From: Tribonema minus
Taxonomy: Eukaryota; Sar; Xanthophyceae; Tribonematales; Tribonemataceae
Reading direction: 5' to 3'
Assembly: GCA_017506865.1 (NCBI GenBank)
Contig: JAFCMP010000014.1
Location: 469,259 to 533,258 of the forward strand
DNA: 64,000 nt
Part shown: piece after piece, positions 1 to 12,900 of the stretch
How the letters are laid out: each line of letters starts with the position of its first letter
How positions within the stretch are numbered: the first letter of the stretch is position 1
Translations under genes and position numbers: made by a program
Notes under the pieces: model-generated
Told to the model about the DNA's origin: nothing
Databases searched by the model: none
The model's input: only the letters and a program-made list of their open reading frames with translations

Positions 1-159
1 GACCGCGCCCCATCAGGCAAGTTCCCGCTGAAGCCCTTCTACTGCCCGCCGGGCACCAAGATCGTCGCGCTGCGCGTGGCGGCGCGCTACGACCGGCTCG
101 CGCCGTCGCCCTTCATCTCTGGCTTCGGCGTCGTCTGCGGCGAGCCGGCGGCTGCGTGA
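1..159 (+). CDS. 3' end of an unidentified gene (partial)
   Basis: Frame 1 is open from the first base to a TGA at 157-159 and encodes 52 residues. The pattern is aromatic-Cys-Pro-Pro-Gly, then IVALRVAARYDRL, then ISGFGVVCGEP near the end. A Cys-x2-G followed by a hydrophobic V-L-R strand and a terminal G-x-G-VVCG resembles the last strands of small beta-rich extracellular modules that recognise carbohydrate or lipid, such as VMO-I-like or jacalin-like folds; this is a weak analogy. The upstream part, including any splice acceptor, lies outside the window. Codon use is GC-rich like the other genes here. Reality of the coding end is likely; the family is not established. Confidence 0.5.
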   Translation, partial: DRAPSGKFPLKPFYCPPGTKIVALRVAARYDRLAPSPFISGFGVVCGEPAAA

Positions 160-1481
160 TCATCGCGGCGCGCGTTCTTTGTTCGGAATGCGTCGCTCAT
201 CAGGGGGGGTGGGGTGTCGGTCAAGGGGGGGCTTGCTGCAAGCCTTGGCGCACAAGCCCCTTCTCTCCCCCCCTCTTGCCGCCTCGCCCCCGTGTGTGCG
301 CTACTAGAGGTTTTCGTCACGCACACGTGCGCCGCTACGCGCCGCAGCCGTCGCCCGCATGAACGCCCGCCCTGACTCGGCGGGGCCATGTGCAACCGTC
401 ACTAGATGCCCCCCCGCACGCACAAGTGTACTGTAGAACTGACCTTCAAGGAGTCGACCTTGTTTCACGGCCTGGCGGACGTGCGCCGTGCGCAAGCGGC
501 CGTGCAGCGTTAGCGATGCCTCGGGACGCTCGCTTCTGGGAGTCCTTGGTTTGCTACAACGGCAGAGGTTTTGCGCTCAACAGAGCAGGCGACGCCTGCG
601 CTATGCTTACTTGCTTGGGATTCATGATTTTGGCGATCATATGATCGTGCGCGCGCGCGCGTGGTAACGTGCGCGGAAGGCGCAGCTGCCGGGATACATG
701 TGGTTGACACACGTTCCAGTGCGAATACACGTAAAGCCGCCCTGTACTACTCTGGATGTGCTGCTGCAATCTGTCTGCTGTTGCATGCTTATTTCAGGCT
801 ACTGCTCATTTGTGCTGCAACTGCATGCCATTTTGACTGTCCGCTCCACTGCTGCCAAGACAACAGGTGTGCGCACCTTCTGATACTCGTGATGAAGATT
901 ACGTCTTCAAGTGCTTCAAGTAGTAAACTTCAACTACAATATTTGGGTGCACTCTCGCTGACAAACTGCGATGGCGGAGGGAAGCACATGCGGATCGCCA
1001 TGCAAGCCCGGTCCTGCAAAGTCCAGCAGCTGCAAAGCCATCGCGCATCGAGTAGTCCGATGCAAACTTGTTAAAAAATCACATAGGTACAAACATGACA
1101 TTCCCGGCAGCAGTGCTCGCACGCCAAAGACGCCCAAACGCAGGATCGAGAGCGTCACTAGGGGCGCGCGCGCGATTGCCCAGACCAGCTCGCATTGCGC
1201 ATCAAACCAGCGCTCAGGTGCGACAGCTACGTGCACTGCCACCAGTAGTAGCAATCATCAACGAGCAGCACCGCACCGAGAGAGGCCGCTGCAGCGGCGG
1301 CGCACAACTGGCAGCAACAAGAGCGCAGGAACCAAGAACAACAGAGCGCAAGACCCAAAAGCACCATAACACACGCGCACGTAGAGTAGGGCTTGTGTGT
1401 GTATTTGGGCGGAGTCGTCGCGGCGCCCCTGCTAAGGCGCGCGCGCGGCAGCGCTCGGCAGTTTCAGGGAACGAAACTGCC
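160..1481. other. gene-free stretch between convergent gene ends
   Basis: No exon is supported here. It should hold the 3' UTR of the gene ending at 159 and that of eS19, which runs the other way. A short alternating CG run lies at about 647-660. Several open frames of 100-180 codons exist on both strands, but they are compositionally driven, overlap one another and match nothing I recognise. Confidence 0.5.
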
Positions 1482-3914
1482 TTACTCGTCGCCGCGGCTG
1501 ACGGCGCCGGCGATGCGGTCCAGGTCCTGCTGCCCCTCGCGCGTGACCTTGCGCCCCCCCGTCTCTGTCTTCTCCACCACCTAAACGGAGCACAGAAAAC
1601 GATGAGCCAATAGGGGGGGGGGGGGGCATCAGTTAGTGAGCTGGCGCTGTTGCCGCAAAATGAGAGCTCAGGGGCGTAGTGTGCAGAGTTATCGCCGTCT
1701 CGCGGCACTCCACGCCGATAACAAATGTGAAGGCCCCGCAAGAGTTATCATTCAGACTTTGCCACACACCCAACGAGCCACCCCCCCCTACCCCCTCCCC
1801 CAGCGTAACTGCCTCCGTCACCAAAAGACAGCGCAAAGCGCGCGCTGGCACCGAGGGGCCCGCCTACCGCTCCGCCAATCATCACCAGACGCGGGTCCGG
1901 TCTCGCTCGCTGCGACGCTATACCGCAATGGCGCCAATCGCGCGCCCCCCCGCCCCCCCACTTTCCGGGTGGTCGCGCGCGTCGTCACCGCCAGCCGCAG
2001 GTCCGCACCGCAGCGCGACCCGTCAGCGGCCGCAGCATGCGGCCCTCCCGCATCGCAGCACAGTGTCGCACGCACGGCATAGCCCGCCGCTGACGCTGCA
2101 CCGCCTCGACACCGCGCGGCGCCGTCGCGATTTCGAGCTACTGCTGCCTGTACGCAAGTATGAAGGTGGCAGCGAAGGCGGTAATCGAGGAGATGCGCGC
2201 GCGCCGTCGCGGCCTGACGGAGGCCCTGCACGCGACGCGCCGCCGACGGCGTCGCGCGCGAGCCTGCTGCGCGCCAACGCTCAACATGGCGTCCCACTCT
2301 AGCAGAGCCCACGACTTGAATCTGAGGGAGATCGCCGCTGTCGACGCCGTCTGCGGCGCCGTGCCAGGGGCCGCGCCGCCGGTGCGCGCGGCGCTCCATG
2401 GCTTGACTTCCACGGCGCAACTTCAAAAGTGAGAAGATGCACAGCCGCGCACGCGAAAGAGACGATTGCGCTGCGCTAAAGCAACGCCGCGACTGCAACC
2501 AAAACAGCGGGCGCGGCGGCCATAGTGCGACCGCCCGCTCTCCCAACTGGACCACGCGCGCGCTGGTCTCATCGACTCCATCGGCTCAACTCCAAGCGAC
2601 AGGCGCGCGCGCGATTGACTGCGACCGAAACAGCGGCAAGAGACAGGCGAGCGCTGCCGTCACTCACGCTCATCGTCTCCAGCTGCTGCAGGATGTGGCG
2701 GATGAGGCCGCCGGATGCGCGCGCGTGGTGGTTGGTGCGCGTGCCCCTGCGCTCCACGCTGCCGAACGCCTTGGTGAGCCCGCCGACGCCGCGCCCGGGG
2801 CGCAGGTACACCTTGCGCGCCACCGCCGCTGCGAGTGCGCCGCCGTGAATTCCCCCCCCACAAGCCGCAGCGACAGACGCACACACATGCAATGAGAGAG
2901 AGCGGGCGCGCGCGCGAAGAGAAGCAGCAGAGGCGTCAGTCTCGGCGCGCCGCGGACGCAGGTTGTATGGGCGGGCGCTGCTGTGTGATTGGCGTCAGCT
3001 GCGGCGAGTCGTGTGCATGTCGGCGCAACCCTTTTGCTCCGGCTGAGGTGCCTTTCCCTCCCCCCTCCCCCCCTCCCCCTCCCTGGCTCCCCCCCTGCCC
3101 CCGCCTCTGCCCCTCATCGCCTGCGCGTGATGTGTTGTGCACTGCGACATTTGCAGCAGCGCGAAATGAGTGCCGTGCAGCACGCGGCACGCAGCAGGCA
3201 TTGCTGGCAAAGAGGGTCTGCGACCACTGCCGCGCCCTGGAGTGGTGCAGCGCAATGCAATGGCCAGCACCGCCCTCAGTGTACCTGTGTCAGCTGGCAT
3301 CAAGTATCAGCACAGTCCCTACTATTGCCTTGTGACTGAAGCATTGAACCTGGCCTCAACAGTGTCCAAGGCGATGCAAGGCAGAGCATCGCAACGCTTT
3401 CAGAAAAGCCTAGAGCATGCCGCACACAAAGCCGATTAGTTGTGCAGTGTCATACTCAGATACATCATGCAGACCAACACTCGTGACAAAGCATCACTGC
3501 AGCCTGCTGCACTGCAGCATGTAGGCACCAACACCTGCCATCAGGTCGCTACCGCTAAAGGTGCAATGTCACAGCAGATGGGTATTCTTCGAGGTTGCTG
3601 CTGCCTCTGTGTCGAGCCCCAGAGGTTGCACTGATCCCACAGCACAGAGCTGAAAAGCAGAGCCCTCGCAGAGCAAGTGAAATTGACGAGCCAATGCACC
3701 ATGTGTTTCAGCAAATGGGACACTCACCAGCGCGGACGTAGTACCAGTCGGGGTCGTAAGGGGCCAGCTCCTTCTGTGTGCCGGTCTTAACCAAGTCCAC
3801 CCAGGGTGGCAGCTCAAAGCGGCCTGTGTTCTTCAGGTGATCCGCATAGGCCTTGATGAACTTCGCGGGCGCGACATCGCGCACCGAGACGCCTTGCGGC
3901 TCGTAGGTGGCCAT
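1482..3914 (-). CDS. RPS19: 40S ribosomal protein eS19 (RPS19), three exons
   Basis: Exons on the minus strand are 3914-3728, 2828-2668 and 1580-1482; joined they give 148 aa, against 145 in human RPS19. Exon 1 holds the N-terminal signature [25 protein letters not shown], exon 2 the [14 protein letters not shown] and [13 protein letters not shown] region, and exon 3 the end [18 protein letters not shown]. Donors are GTGAGTG in both introns; acceptors are GCAG and TTTAG. Phases match (exon 1 leaves one base, exon 2 supplies two). Introns are 899 and 1087 nt, long for a ribosomal protein gene. The ATG at 3914 gives the usual eukaryotic start with no in-frame alternative that fits better. The product belongs to the small subunit head and is needed for 18S rRNA maturation. 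It is head to head with the BTB gene at 4267. Confidence 0.96.
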
Positions 3915-4266
3915 GACTACGGTAAGCCGGCAACTGCAGAACACATTACAATGGAGAACGCAGAAGCGCCGCGTTAGGTCAGCCGCGCCAGCCACAGTTG
4001 AGTTTTCAGGCACACCAGCAATTGTCTGCTGTCTGCTCCACCCATGGCACAGATGTGCAGTCCTGCTCAGTTTTGAACTGGAAACACCGGATACATCGCA
4101 CGAGCCTCTCCTTACGCCAGCCAGCCCTCCTACATAGCTCACCTCTCGCACCCAAAGCAGTGGACCACCGGCACCGACCCCCCAAAAGCCCCCGGAAATC
4201 ATGATCATGAACTTTCGACGAAACTTCAACTCTTGCAACTTTGTCTCCAGGATCTAGCGCCACGAC
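3915..4266. promoter_or_regulatory. 352-bp divergent intergenic region, eS19 / BTB gene
   Basis: The start codon of eS19 (minus) and the first ATG of the BTB copy (plus) are 352 bp apart, head to head, so both promoters must lie here or in 5' UTRs inside it. I see no clear TATA box. A bidirectional promoter is inference from geometry. Confidence 0.4.
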
Positions 4267-5678
4267 ATGAGCGGGTCTTCAGGCATAAGAGGTGTGGCGG
4301 GTTTGTGGGAGGATTCTCTCTTCTCAGACGTGCTGATGACGGTGGGGCCGGCCCCAGATCCGGATCTTCAGCTGTCAGGCAATGAGCGGAAAGCGCGGAG
4401 TAGCGAGAGCGAGGACGATGACGATGAAGTCGAGCCCCCTTTCCGCAAGCAGTTGCGACTTCACGCCGCCATCCTGGTCGCGGGGTCCTCCTACATGGAG
4501 ACGAAGCTGAGGAGGTGGGCCGGGAAGGAGATGCCTGCTCGTATTCACGTCCGTGCGGACAGGTAGCGGGCGTGGAGGACGTGCTGTGGGCGCTGTACCA
4601 CGACAACAAAGTCTCGGAGGGCATGACACTACCGAGGTGCATTGCAGTTCTCAAGGCCGCGGACGAGCTGGGGGCTATACGGGTCTTGGCGGCTGCACAG
4701 CTATGGCTGGGAAGGTACAAGTTTGCCGACCGAACTGCAGCCAGCTCCCTATACGCCCTCCCCAGCGGACTGCTGGACCACATACCAGAGGCGGTCAAGA
4801 CCAGAGCCCGTCATGTGCTCCTGGACGGCCTGTACGACCTCGAGGTGACCCTGGCGGACGCCGACGCGCGCAGGCGCACGCTAGAACTCCCCCAGGAGGT
4901 CTTTGCCGCCCTGCTCTGCGATGACAGGACGTCGGTGGCGCACGAGAGCACCGTGGCGTACGCGGCGATGCTCTACGCCGACGTGACGCTGCGCGCGGAC
5001 CACGTGCCCGACGCCCTGGCCCGCTGCGTGAGGCTCATGCGCCTGACCCCGGCGTACGCCGCGGGCGTCGCCGGCGCGTTCCCGCAGTGGACCGCCAGGG
5101 TAATGGCGACGGCGGCGGCGTGCTGCGAGAGCTCGGCCGTGTGTGAGGCGGTGCGCGCGGAGGGCGATGAGCGGCTGTTGGCGGCTCTGGGCAACATCAG
5201 CATCATCAGGGGGCTCTCGTCTGTCACTTACGTGTCGCTGCGCACGCACCTGCGGCTGGACGATAGCGTGGGCGCGGTCGCCGCGCGCGCGTTGCAGCTT
5301 CAGCGCACGTGCGAGATCTCAGCGACCGCTCCGGTCCCGCACTACGGCTTCGTCTGGTCGCTCGTTCTGGAGGCGGCAGTTGAGGGCGGCCGACTCTCGA
5401 TCGGCGTCTACATCAGGAGCCAGGCACACACTTGGACGGGCACAGGGCAATCGAACACCATGCCCGTTACCAAGCGCTCGTGCCGCATCGCCTGCCGGCC
5501 TCAGGCCAATGGCGTGCCCATGATCAACAGAGGCGAGACGGTGACGACGTTCTGCCGCGACTGGGGCTTCATTGACTTCTTCGACACGGCGATGAGCGCG
5601 TGGGATCCCGAGAGGCTGCGCAGGTGGGCGGACGCGTACGGGAAGATTGCCATCAAAGCCAAAATTCGGGTTCTGTGA
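4267..5678 (+). pseudogene. BTB-BACK-MATH-like gene, copy 1, frameshifted
   Basis: The ATG at 4267 opens a frame with a BTB/POZ core (GLWEDSLFSDVLMTVG, then LRLHAAILVAGSSYMETKLRRW) that stops at 4566. The rest, from GVEDVLWALYHDNK through a helical BACK-like part to the end at 5678, continues in another frame. Compared with copy 2 at 19132, about 10 nt are missing near 4560 just after the codons for IHVRA, which explains the shift. The C-terminal part (YGFVWSLVLEAAVEGGRLSIGVYI and DWGFIDFF...DPERLRRWAD) looks like a MATH/TRAF-type strand set. BTB-MATH proteins usually act as CUL3 substrate adaptors (family knowledge). No intron explains the shift, so a pseudogene or a sequence error is most likely; intact domain content argues for a recent break. 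Confidence 0.65.
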
Positions 5679-6916
5679 GGAGGGGGACATGAGGTGGGTT
5701 TGAAACAAGAATTCGGCCGAACATGCTGGGTTTCACTTTGCTGCTGTACATAGCATGGAGGAACCACGTGATGTACATTAGTAGTAGGAGATTGCTACTG
5801 GCAGAGAGGTTCGCGCAGGGGCGTTGCGCTTACGCGCATATACTTGGTGCGCGGTGTGCTCCGCAGTGCGTCGTCTTGCGGGCGCCGCGTAATCCGATCA
5901 GAGGCCGTGTCGCACGTTGGTGCATGGCCTCAGGCTGTTCGCATTGCGCCGGCTGGTCCGACGCGATTTTCAATCGAATCCGGAGTTCATGTACCAGTTG
6001 GTCTGTCCTGCATGCCAGATTGAATACATGCCATTGGGTGCTTCACAACACGCTGAATGGTCGGATGCGGTTGTTGCGCGCTGCCCTGTCACGTGATCCT
6101 CCAATGATTATAGCATTATGTAGTAATAATATGTTACAGTACTAGTAGTGCTGAGAGAGTCAAAGACATGCCATGGCACTGCAGAGTTGCGACATGCCGC
6201 ATGCATGCACAGGCGCTTGCTGCAGCTTTGAAACTTCATGAGAGAGAACTAGTTGTGGAATGTCACGTGCAGATCATTCATAATAAGGCTGTCTCCGCGC
6301 TTGCATTGGACGAGGCCATCATGATCAACTTCAATTTGAGATGCATGGCCATCGACACTATGTGGATAGTATTACATGAATGTGAAGATAGGTATGACCC
6401 TCGTTGCCATAGGTAATTGGTCTTAGAAAGAGGCTTACTATACTATAGCACAGCAACTTCGCAATGAATTTGAAATGTAATTTACGCAATGTGAGCTGTA
6501 CTGCATTTCTGTATTTGCATGTGCATATATGTATGCTGAGGATAACTGATGTCCAGCACATCTCATATTCGCAACTTGAATGCAGTTTTCTAGTCAAGTG
6601 GTGACCACCTGGTCCCAGCTTCACACTAACGTTGAACGGTACAGTACTACTAGGTTGATCTTCTATGTTTTTGCTTATTGCCCCGACGGATGCGTTGAGA
6701 GTGAGTACAGAAGTTATAATAACTTGGGGACCCGCTCCACACGCAAATTCTGATTCGAGCTGCCGGGCCACTGCCGCCGCACAGCAGCAGCCAGCCGACC
6801 TTCCTTTTCAAATTCAAAATTAGATACCTCACCACATCAGACATCAGCTATCAGCTGCTGTGTTGTTGAAAAGCTGCATTGATCACAACACGCTCAGAGT
6901 TAGAGCCCGGCTCAAG
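5679..6916 (+). other. gene-free stretch; 3' flank shared with BTB copy 2
   Basis: No coding exon is supported. From about 5815 to 6390 the sequence aligns by eye with 20573-20995 downstream of BTB copy 2 (shared stretches include TGCGCCGGCTGG and CATGCACAGGCGCTTGC). The duplication that made the two BTB copies therefore includes several hundred bases of 3' flank. The end of the region must hold the promoter of the secreted-protein gene. Confidence 0.55.
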
Positions 6917-9900
6917 ATGTTTCGGCACATTGTCAACCTGCTGTGGCTGCTGCAGTTTGTTTCAAATTCGATCTGGCAAGGGTTGGGCGAGCCGACGGAC
7001 TCACTGACAGGCTGCGACGGCCAATCTGGTGTAGCCAGCGCCGATGGGATCCTGTGCTGCCCTCGCAGGTAAGATGTGTAGTAGTAATTGACGTTCAGTC
7101 GCGGCTGATCGAAGTTCACAAGTCGCACTGCACTCCGAAGGTCAACGAAGTTCGACACCGACGCCGGGCCCTCCCTCGGCGGGCCCCTCGACTACTATGA
7201 CTATTACTAATAGTAAGCAACTTCTTGAAGTAGCTTCGATTTTTTATACTATTCAGATCTGCAGACTCTGAAGACACTCAGTCTTACACTACAGTAACTT
7301 TAGAAAACTGTTACAACTGTAATCATTATAGCAGTATACTTAGTCTACTAGTATAGCAGTATCCTCAGTTGATTTATTCTGTATCTGATTGGTCCAGGAC
7401 CACCATCATGGCATAATATACCATCATGGCATATGCCATCAGTGATCATCATGTTTATGGAATCAATGACGTATCATAATGACTACACTGCTGCTGCAGC
7501 ACAGTAAGTTGAATTACGAACTAGTATACTTTTGTTTTTAATCACGATGTTCAACGTAAGTTGCAGTTCAATGTACTACTAAGTTACTCTATTATCAGCG
7601 TAGTACTTAGTCTTGGACTAGTAGACTAGTAGTACTATTAGTCTAGTAGGTAGTACGCATAATACTGTCACATGGTACGAGTATATACTATTAGTAATAT
7701 ATCGTATACGTGGTCATGATGCCATCCACAATCATCATGGCATAATGATTCAAATTGAATTCACCAGCGCGCTACGTACGGAGGTTGCCCACAGAAAGTT
7801 ATATTCGTGATGACACAATGGACGGCCTTCTCGAGCGCGTGCCTGACAAGGGAAGCTAAGGCTGCAATTCATTTACAGCCTAGTGTAATCGTGAGGTGGG
7901 GTCCATGGTCAGCGTGGACTCCTTTTCGCTTTCCACACATCGAAAACAAACTTCAAGAACAACTTGAAGAACGCCGTAGGGGTAGGGTTAGGTTTTGTCC
8001 CAAATCGAACCGGTTATACACGACACTAGTATGAGATGACTGCACTATAGGGCAGCATGTGCTGACAGGCTCAATGACGTAACATACACACCTGTCAACA
8101 CAGTGTCATGCATGGTACTCAAAGCATCATTGTAGTGACATGGATAGAGCTTATGACAAAAACATCACGTGGCAAACGACCCCCGGGTCTTTTACCATGT
8201 AGGGGGGCTCAAGGTGGCAGTGACCCCCTGGTGCTATAAGACCCCCGGGTTTCTTACAGCGCAGGGGCTGTTTACCGCTAGGGGGGCTGTTTACCCGGTA
8301 CTTTACGGTACTATTAGTTATGAAAACGAATCAAAAGATCGTAGAGCTCTAGATGACAAGGGATAGTTACTAACTCAGCCGCAAGTGCCTTCCACCAATG
8401 ACCGTGGTCGCCGCTGCTGCAGCAATTGGCCACGAGTCAAACAGCCTGACTCAGAGTACCACCGTATCCACCAGTCAAAAAGGCTTCTGTGTGCAAACTA
8501 ATAAAAGTATGTAAAGATCAATTATTTAATGTTAACTTTGAAACTTTGTCAAATGTTATGTGGCACTGCGCTACCACCCACAACTGTCATAGTGCATCTG
8601 TCAGTGATTCAGTGATTGGCAATCATACTGATACTATTAGACTAAGTATCACCAACTTGAAGTCTTCCACTGGCAGGAGCTGCGCCGACACGGTGGCGCA
8701 ACTCCCGCCGGAGGGATTCCGAAGTAATATATTATAAACCTGTAAATCAGTTTTTCATGATGTCATCATATTATATTAATTCAATACTAAGTCTTCAAGT
8801 TGAAGTTTGTTGACAGCCTGAGGATCATCATGATGATCATGATGCCATCAGTGATGATCATCGATGACCACAGTCACTGTGTCAGTGTCTGTCAGTGACT
8901 GCCATGGCATGCAGCAGAGCTGGCACTGGCAGTCACCGTCACGGTGCTTCCAAGTTGTCAGAATCTATACAACATAATATGTCACTTGAAAACTTCAAAC
9001 TTTCAAGTTTGACGTACTACTAGTACTTGTATAATTATTCTACTAGTCTAAGACTACTGTAACAGTAACTTCCGAGTAATACTATTACAATAATTCCGAT
9101 AGTATCTGTATATATTACTTAGTCTAGTACCACTTGGCAATGCTTATTTTTAACATTATGTTGTTAAATTTAATGCTACTACTATCATTATAGTCAAGCT
9201 ACTAATAGACCGTCTAGTAGTATACCATACATTCAGTATTGAATTCTTTAGTTCATGTTCAGAATCTGATATCATAATGACTAGTAGTAACTACTAGTAG
9301 TAGTATCGTTGACAATAACTACAGTAGTTCAATGAAACTATATATGTATACTTCGAAGTATATATATAATGTATTTTTCTAAAAGATAAATTAAATGTAT
9401 TTTTCTAAAAGATAATTTAAATGTACTACATAGTATAAAATGAATGCCACTGGCAAGTGCATGCGCTGCAGACTCTGAGTCAGGTGCACTCAGCCTGGTA
9501 CATAAGTTCAACTTCAAATTGAACTTTACAAGTGCTCAGTACTCATCATGAAATCCTAACCAACTTCAACATTCTATTTGGTCCCTTCACCTGTTCACCT
9601 TAACATGATGATCGTGTTGAAACTCAGCAGCAAACGCTGGCAGGGTTCAATTGTTAACCAGTCTGCAGATCTGAGATTGAAGTTCGCCAACTTTGAAAGT
9701 GCCGGCGGCACTGTGGTTTGATGTTGGGTCCCCGCTTTCCCAATTCAGGTCCCGTCACAACGGTTGATGAACGGTTTATCTCAATTCAATTCTCTGAGTC
9801 TGCAGTCACTGTGCGTTTGGCGGGCCAGGGTGTCAACGACAACATGATGACGGCGTTCAAGTTGTTATGATTGAGGTACAGAAGACGTTCATCAAAGTCG

Positions 9901-12900
9901 AACTTCATGCATCCAATATACTAAGTCCGAGAGTCTCAAGTAACTTAATTAAAAAAAAACTCTTAGTCACTGCGGTACTACTCAATAATAGTACTAGTTG
10001 TGGTCGCCGACTGAGCCCAGCAAATTGAATTACTGTATCATGTTACCGTAACAGTGATTCATTGACAAGCTGACGCAACAACAGTTCAACAACTTGAAGT
10101 TGCTCACTGACAGGCTGTCTCACAATGCTGTACCATCATGCCATTGGTCCGTCCGCTCGCAGCTGTGGCACATCATGTGGTGGCACCGGCTGCAAAGCAC
10201 GCTTACCCGGGTCTGAAGACTCCTGTTGCGCTGCAAGCATCATTGCCGCCAACACTGCCTGCGGAACGGCGCCATGCTTGATCACCGCCGCGGCCACACC
10301 GCCGCGCACGGAGCACTGGCAGTCTGAGGCGTCAGGCCCTTGGGCTGGCCCAGGGGCCACCAAGTCCCTGCAAGGCTTGAAGGAGGGCTCCGAATTGGAT
10401 TCAACAGCTGCTGCTAGTGGACCAGACAATCACTGGCAGTCTGTTGATTCAGATGCGAGCCGTGAAGCGGTCCGTGGGCGTCAGCTGCCGGTGGCAAGCA
10501 ACTCGCAACGCAGGTGCCCCAACGGCAAACTCTGCGAAGGCGGCGGCAGGGAGATCAACAGCCAAATCACTTGCAATGAGAACAACGTGTGCAAGTGCCC
10601 GAGCGGCTACACGTGGCTGAGCGAGGGTGCCAATGCCACCAAAAAGTACGGGAAGTGCGCATGTGAGTCTCACTCGAGTCATGAAATGCTACTATGCATC
10701 TGATGAAACGCTGCTATGCATCTGATGATTCATCCTCCCTCTCCCGGACCGCCACTGGCAGTCGCTGCGCAATGTGCTCAGCAGTGATTGACATTAAGCT
10801 TCAAAATGAATTTCCGAGTCAGAGCTCAATGATGAGTCATTTCGCGGATCTTCCACTATACTTTGTTATAGCAGAGAAACTTGTCCAGTGTGTCACTTTC
10901 CGAGTCCTTCATTGCAACACAATGTAACACAATCATTGCAGGGGCAAAGTCGTCTCCATCATGCATGCAGCATACTTGTAAATAATCATTATGATAGTAT
11001 ATTTATGCTGGCGAGGCGGATGCGACCCCCATGGTCACAGTGACTAATAGTATACACTACGGTAACTGTGGTACTGAAGACAGTTGCTAGAGGCATATGC
11101 TACAGTAACTTCCAAGTGTAGCCTAACTTCAAGATGCAAATGTCACATCTGGCGTGCGTCGAGTTTCAGGCCGCTGTTGTGCGGGGCCCCCTTCCAGGAG
11201 TCGTCGTAGCGGCTGGCGCAGGCAACGATATATGATGCCCTTGGTAAGGGACTGCAGCACCTGTGCCCATCTGAGAGTCTCCGCTGTCGTGACTTGTGTT
11301 TATCACAATTTCGGCACGTGGTGGCCTCACTTGTAAGTCTTTTGACCTGGTTGTCGGACGAAATTGTAGTCTCTTGACTTTGTTGTCAGACCAAATTGTG
11401 TGTGGTGCATCATTGGAGTCATGCGGTCCCTCTTGAGCCATGCGCAGCGCGACCAGCAAGCGCTCAGGCCGCTTCAACTCCAACTTGTGTCATTACACTG
11501 TGACACGCCTATCGAGAACCATACGGTATGTTCGATTTGACAGCACGTGGCCGCCTTTTGCAACTACTACAGTAACTTTCGGGAAGGATGTACCCATGTT
11601 GCCTGTGCATCTGGCACTGTGACAGTCACTTGCGTTCACCGTCAGACTCTATCGGACAACATCGTGCAGTCTTGCCATGACAGTTGGTACACCGCTGTTG
11701 CTTCAGCAGCTGCTGTCCTCCCAGCACTTGGCAGACGCACCATATTATGGCAACTTCAAGTTGAAGGGAGCTCCTGTCCCTACTCGTGTGTCTGTTCAAC
11801 GGTCCATTCAAGGCTCCACCCATGGCAGGCACTTGCTCCTTCTGTTCATTGAATTTATGATCTGCATTAGCTGGTGATAATCTCCATTGCACTAGAAAAC
11901 TGGTCTTTGTTGGGCGGCTTTTAAGCGAGCATCAACAACAAGCACTGAAACCAGCCTTGGCTGGGGTGACACTGCACCCCACATGTAGTGACATTGCTCA
12001 TTGTGCACACGCGCATAAGCTCCTCAGCTCAGTGGCGGCAAGGCCCGAGTTACCGGATAGGCTTGCAGCCCCTCTGACTTCAACGTGAACTTCGTGCATG
12101 TCTACTGCCGCTGCTGTTGCCTTCCCCATGTCTTCTCAGTGTCGAGCACAGTGTGCCCCGACAAGATCCACTACTGCAAGCCGCACGGGGCCACCTGCAA
12201 CGCTCAGAATGAGTGCGTCTGCTCCAAGCGGTCCTTCTTCCACGCCCGCTTTGCAAGCGAGCCATTCGTCGGGTACTGCATATCAAATGGTAAGCGGCTG
12301 GCGGTAGTATGCTGTGAGACGCTAGTGCCGAGTTGAAAAATTCTCATGCGAGGTGCTGTTGCTCTGCCAAGTACACAGTTTCAGTATCAAGTGCAGGATT
12401 CGCGTTCGCGGTATGCCATGGCACCTTTACAGCGTGGGTTGGTATGGCAGTCTACGACGTGGGCAATGTGACACTTCTTCAGACCATGCGCACTGCACGG
12501 GACCGTGTGAGTGGTGCATTATCGTGCACCACATTGGGTTGGCTCTGAACACTCTGATGTACCGGTAGCTCGGCGTCTGGCACAGGGTGGGGTCGCCTGA
12601 ACCGAGAGTGTCAAATTGTAATGCAACATTTGATGCCTTCTTTTGCCGACGCGTACGCAACGAATCATTGAGCTGGTGTACAGACCAGTAGAGCAGACTG
12701 TGTGACTGACTGTGGTGAGCGAGCGCAGTGAGCCGACGACAGCAGCGAGCGCGCAGTGGGCGACCAATGCCGACTGTAAAGAGTACTTCTCAAGTATATT
12801 GTTGTCGCAGTGCGCACCGCGGCAATCAAGGTGCGAAATGGATGCACAACCGCGAAGAAAATGACCGAGCAGAACGTGTGTGCCAATCCCCACTTGCCCG

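Noticed and set aside
1818-2555. 245-codon minus-strand frame inside eS19 intron 2
   Set aside because: It lies within an intron fixed by the conserved eS19 exons, and its composition is random GC-rich.
4560-4580. An intron (CAG/GTAGCG) to explain the frameshift in BTB copy 1
   Set aside because: The aligned copy 2 has continuous coding sequence across the site with only about 10 extra bases, and no matching acceptor restores the frame.
10125-10513. Cys-containing coding sequence just upstream of exon 2 of the secreted-protein gene (GGTGCKARLPGSEDSCCAAS)
   Set aside because: Exon 1 joins exon 2 in phase at 10514 after a good acceptor. The upstream frame lacks an acceptor that would keep phase and does not follow the module pattern.
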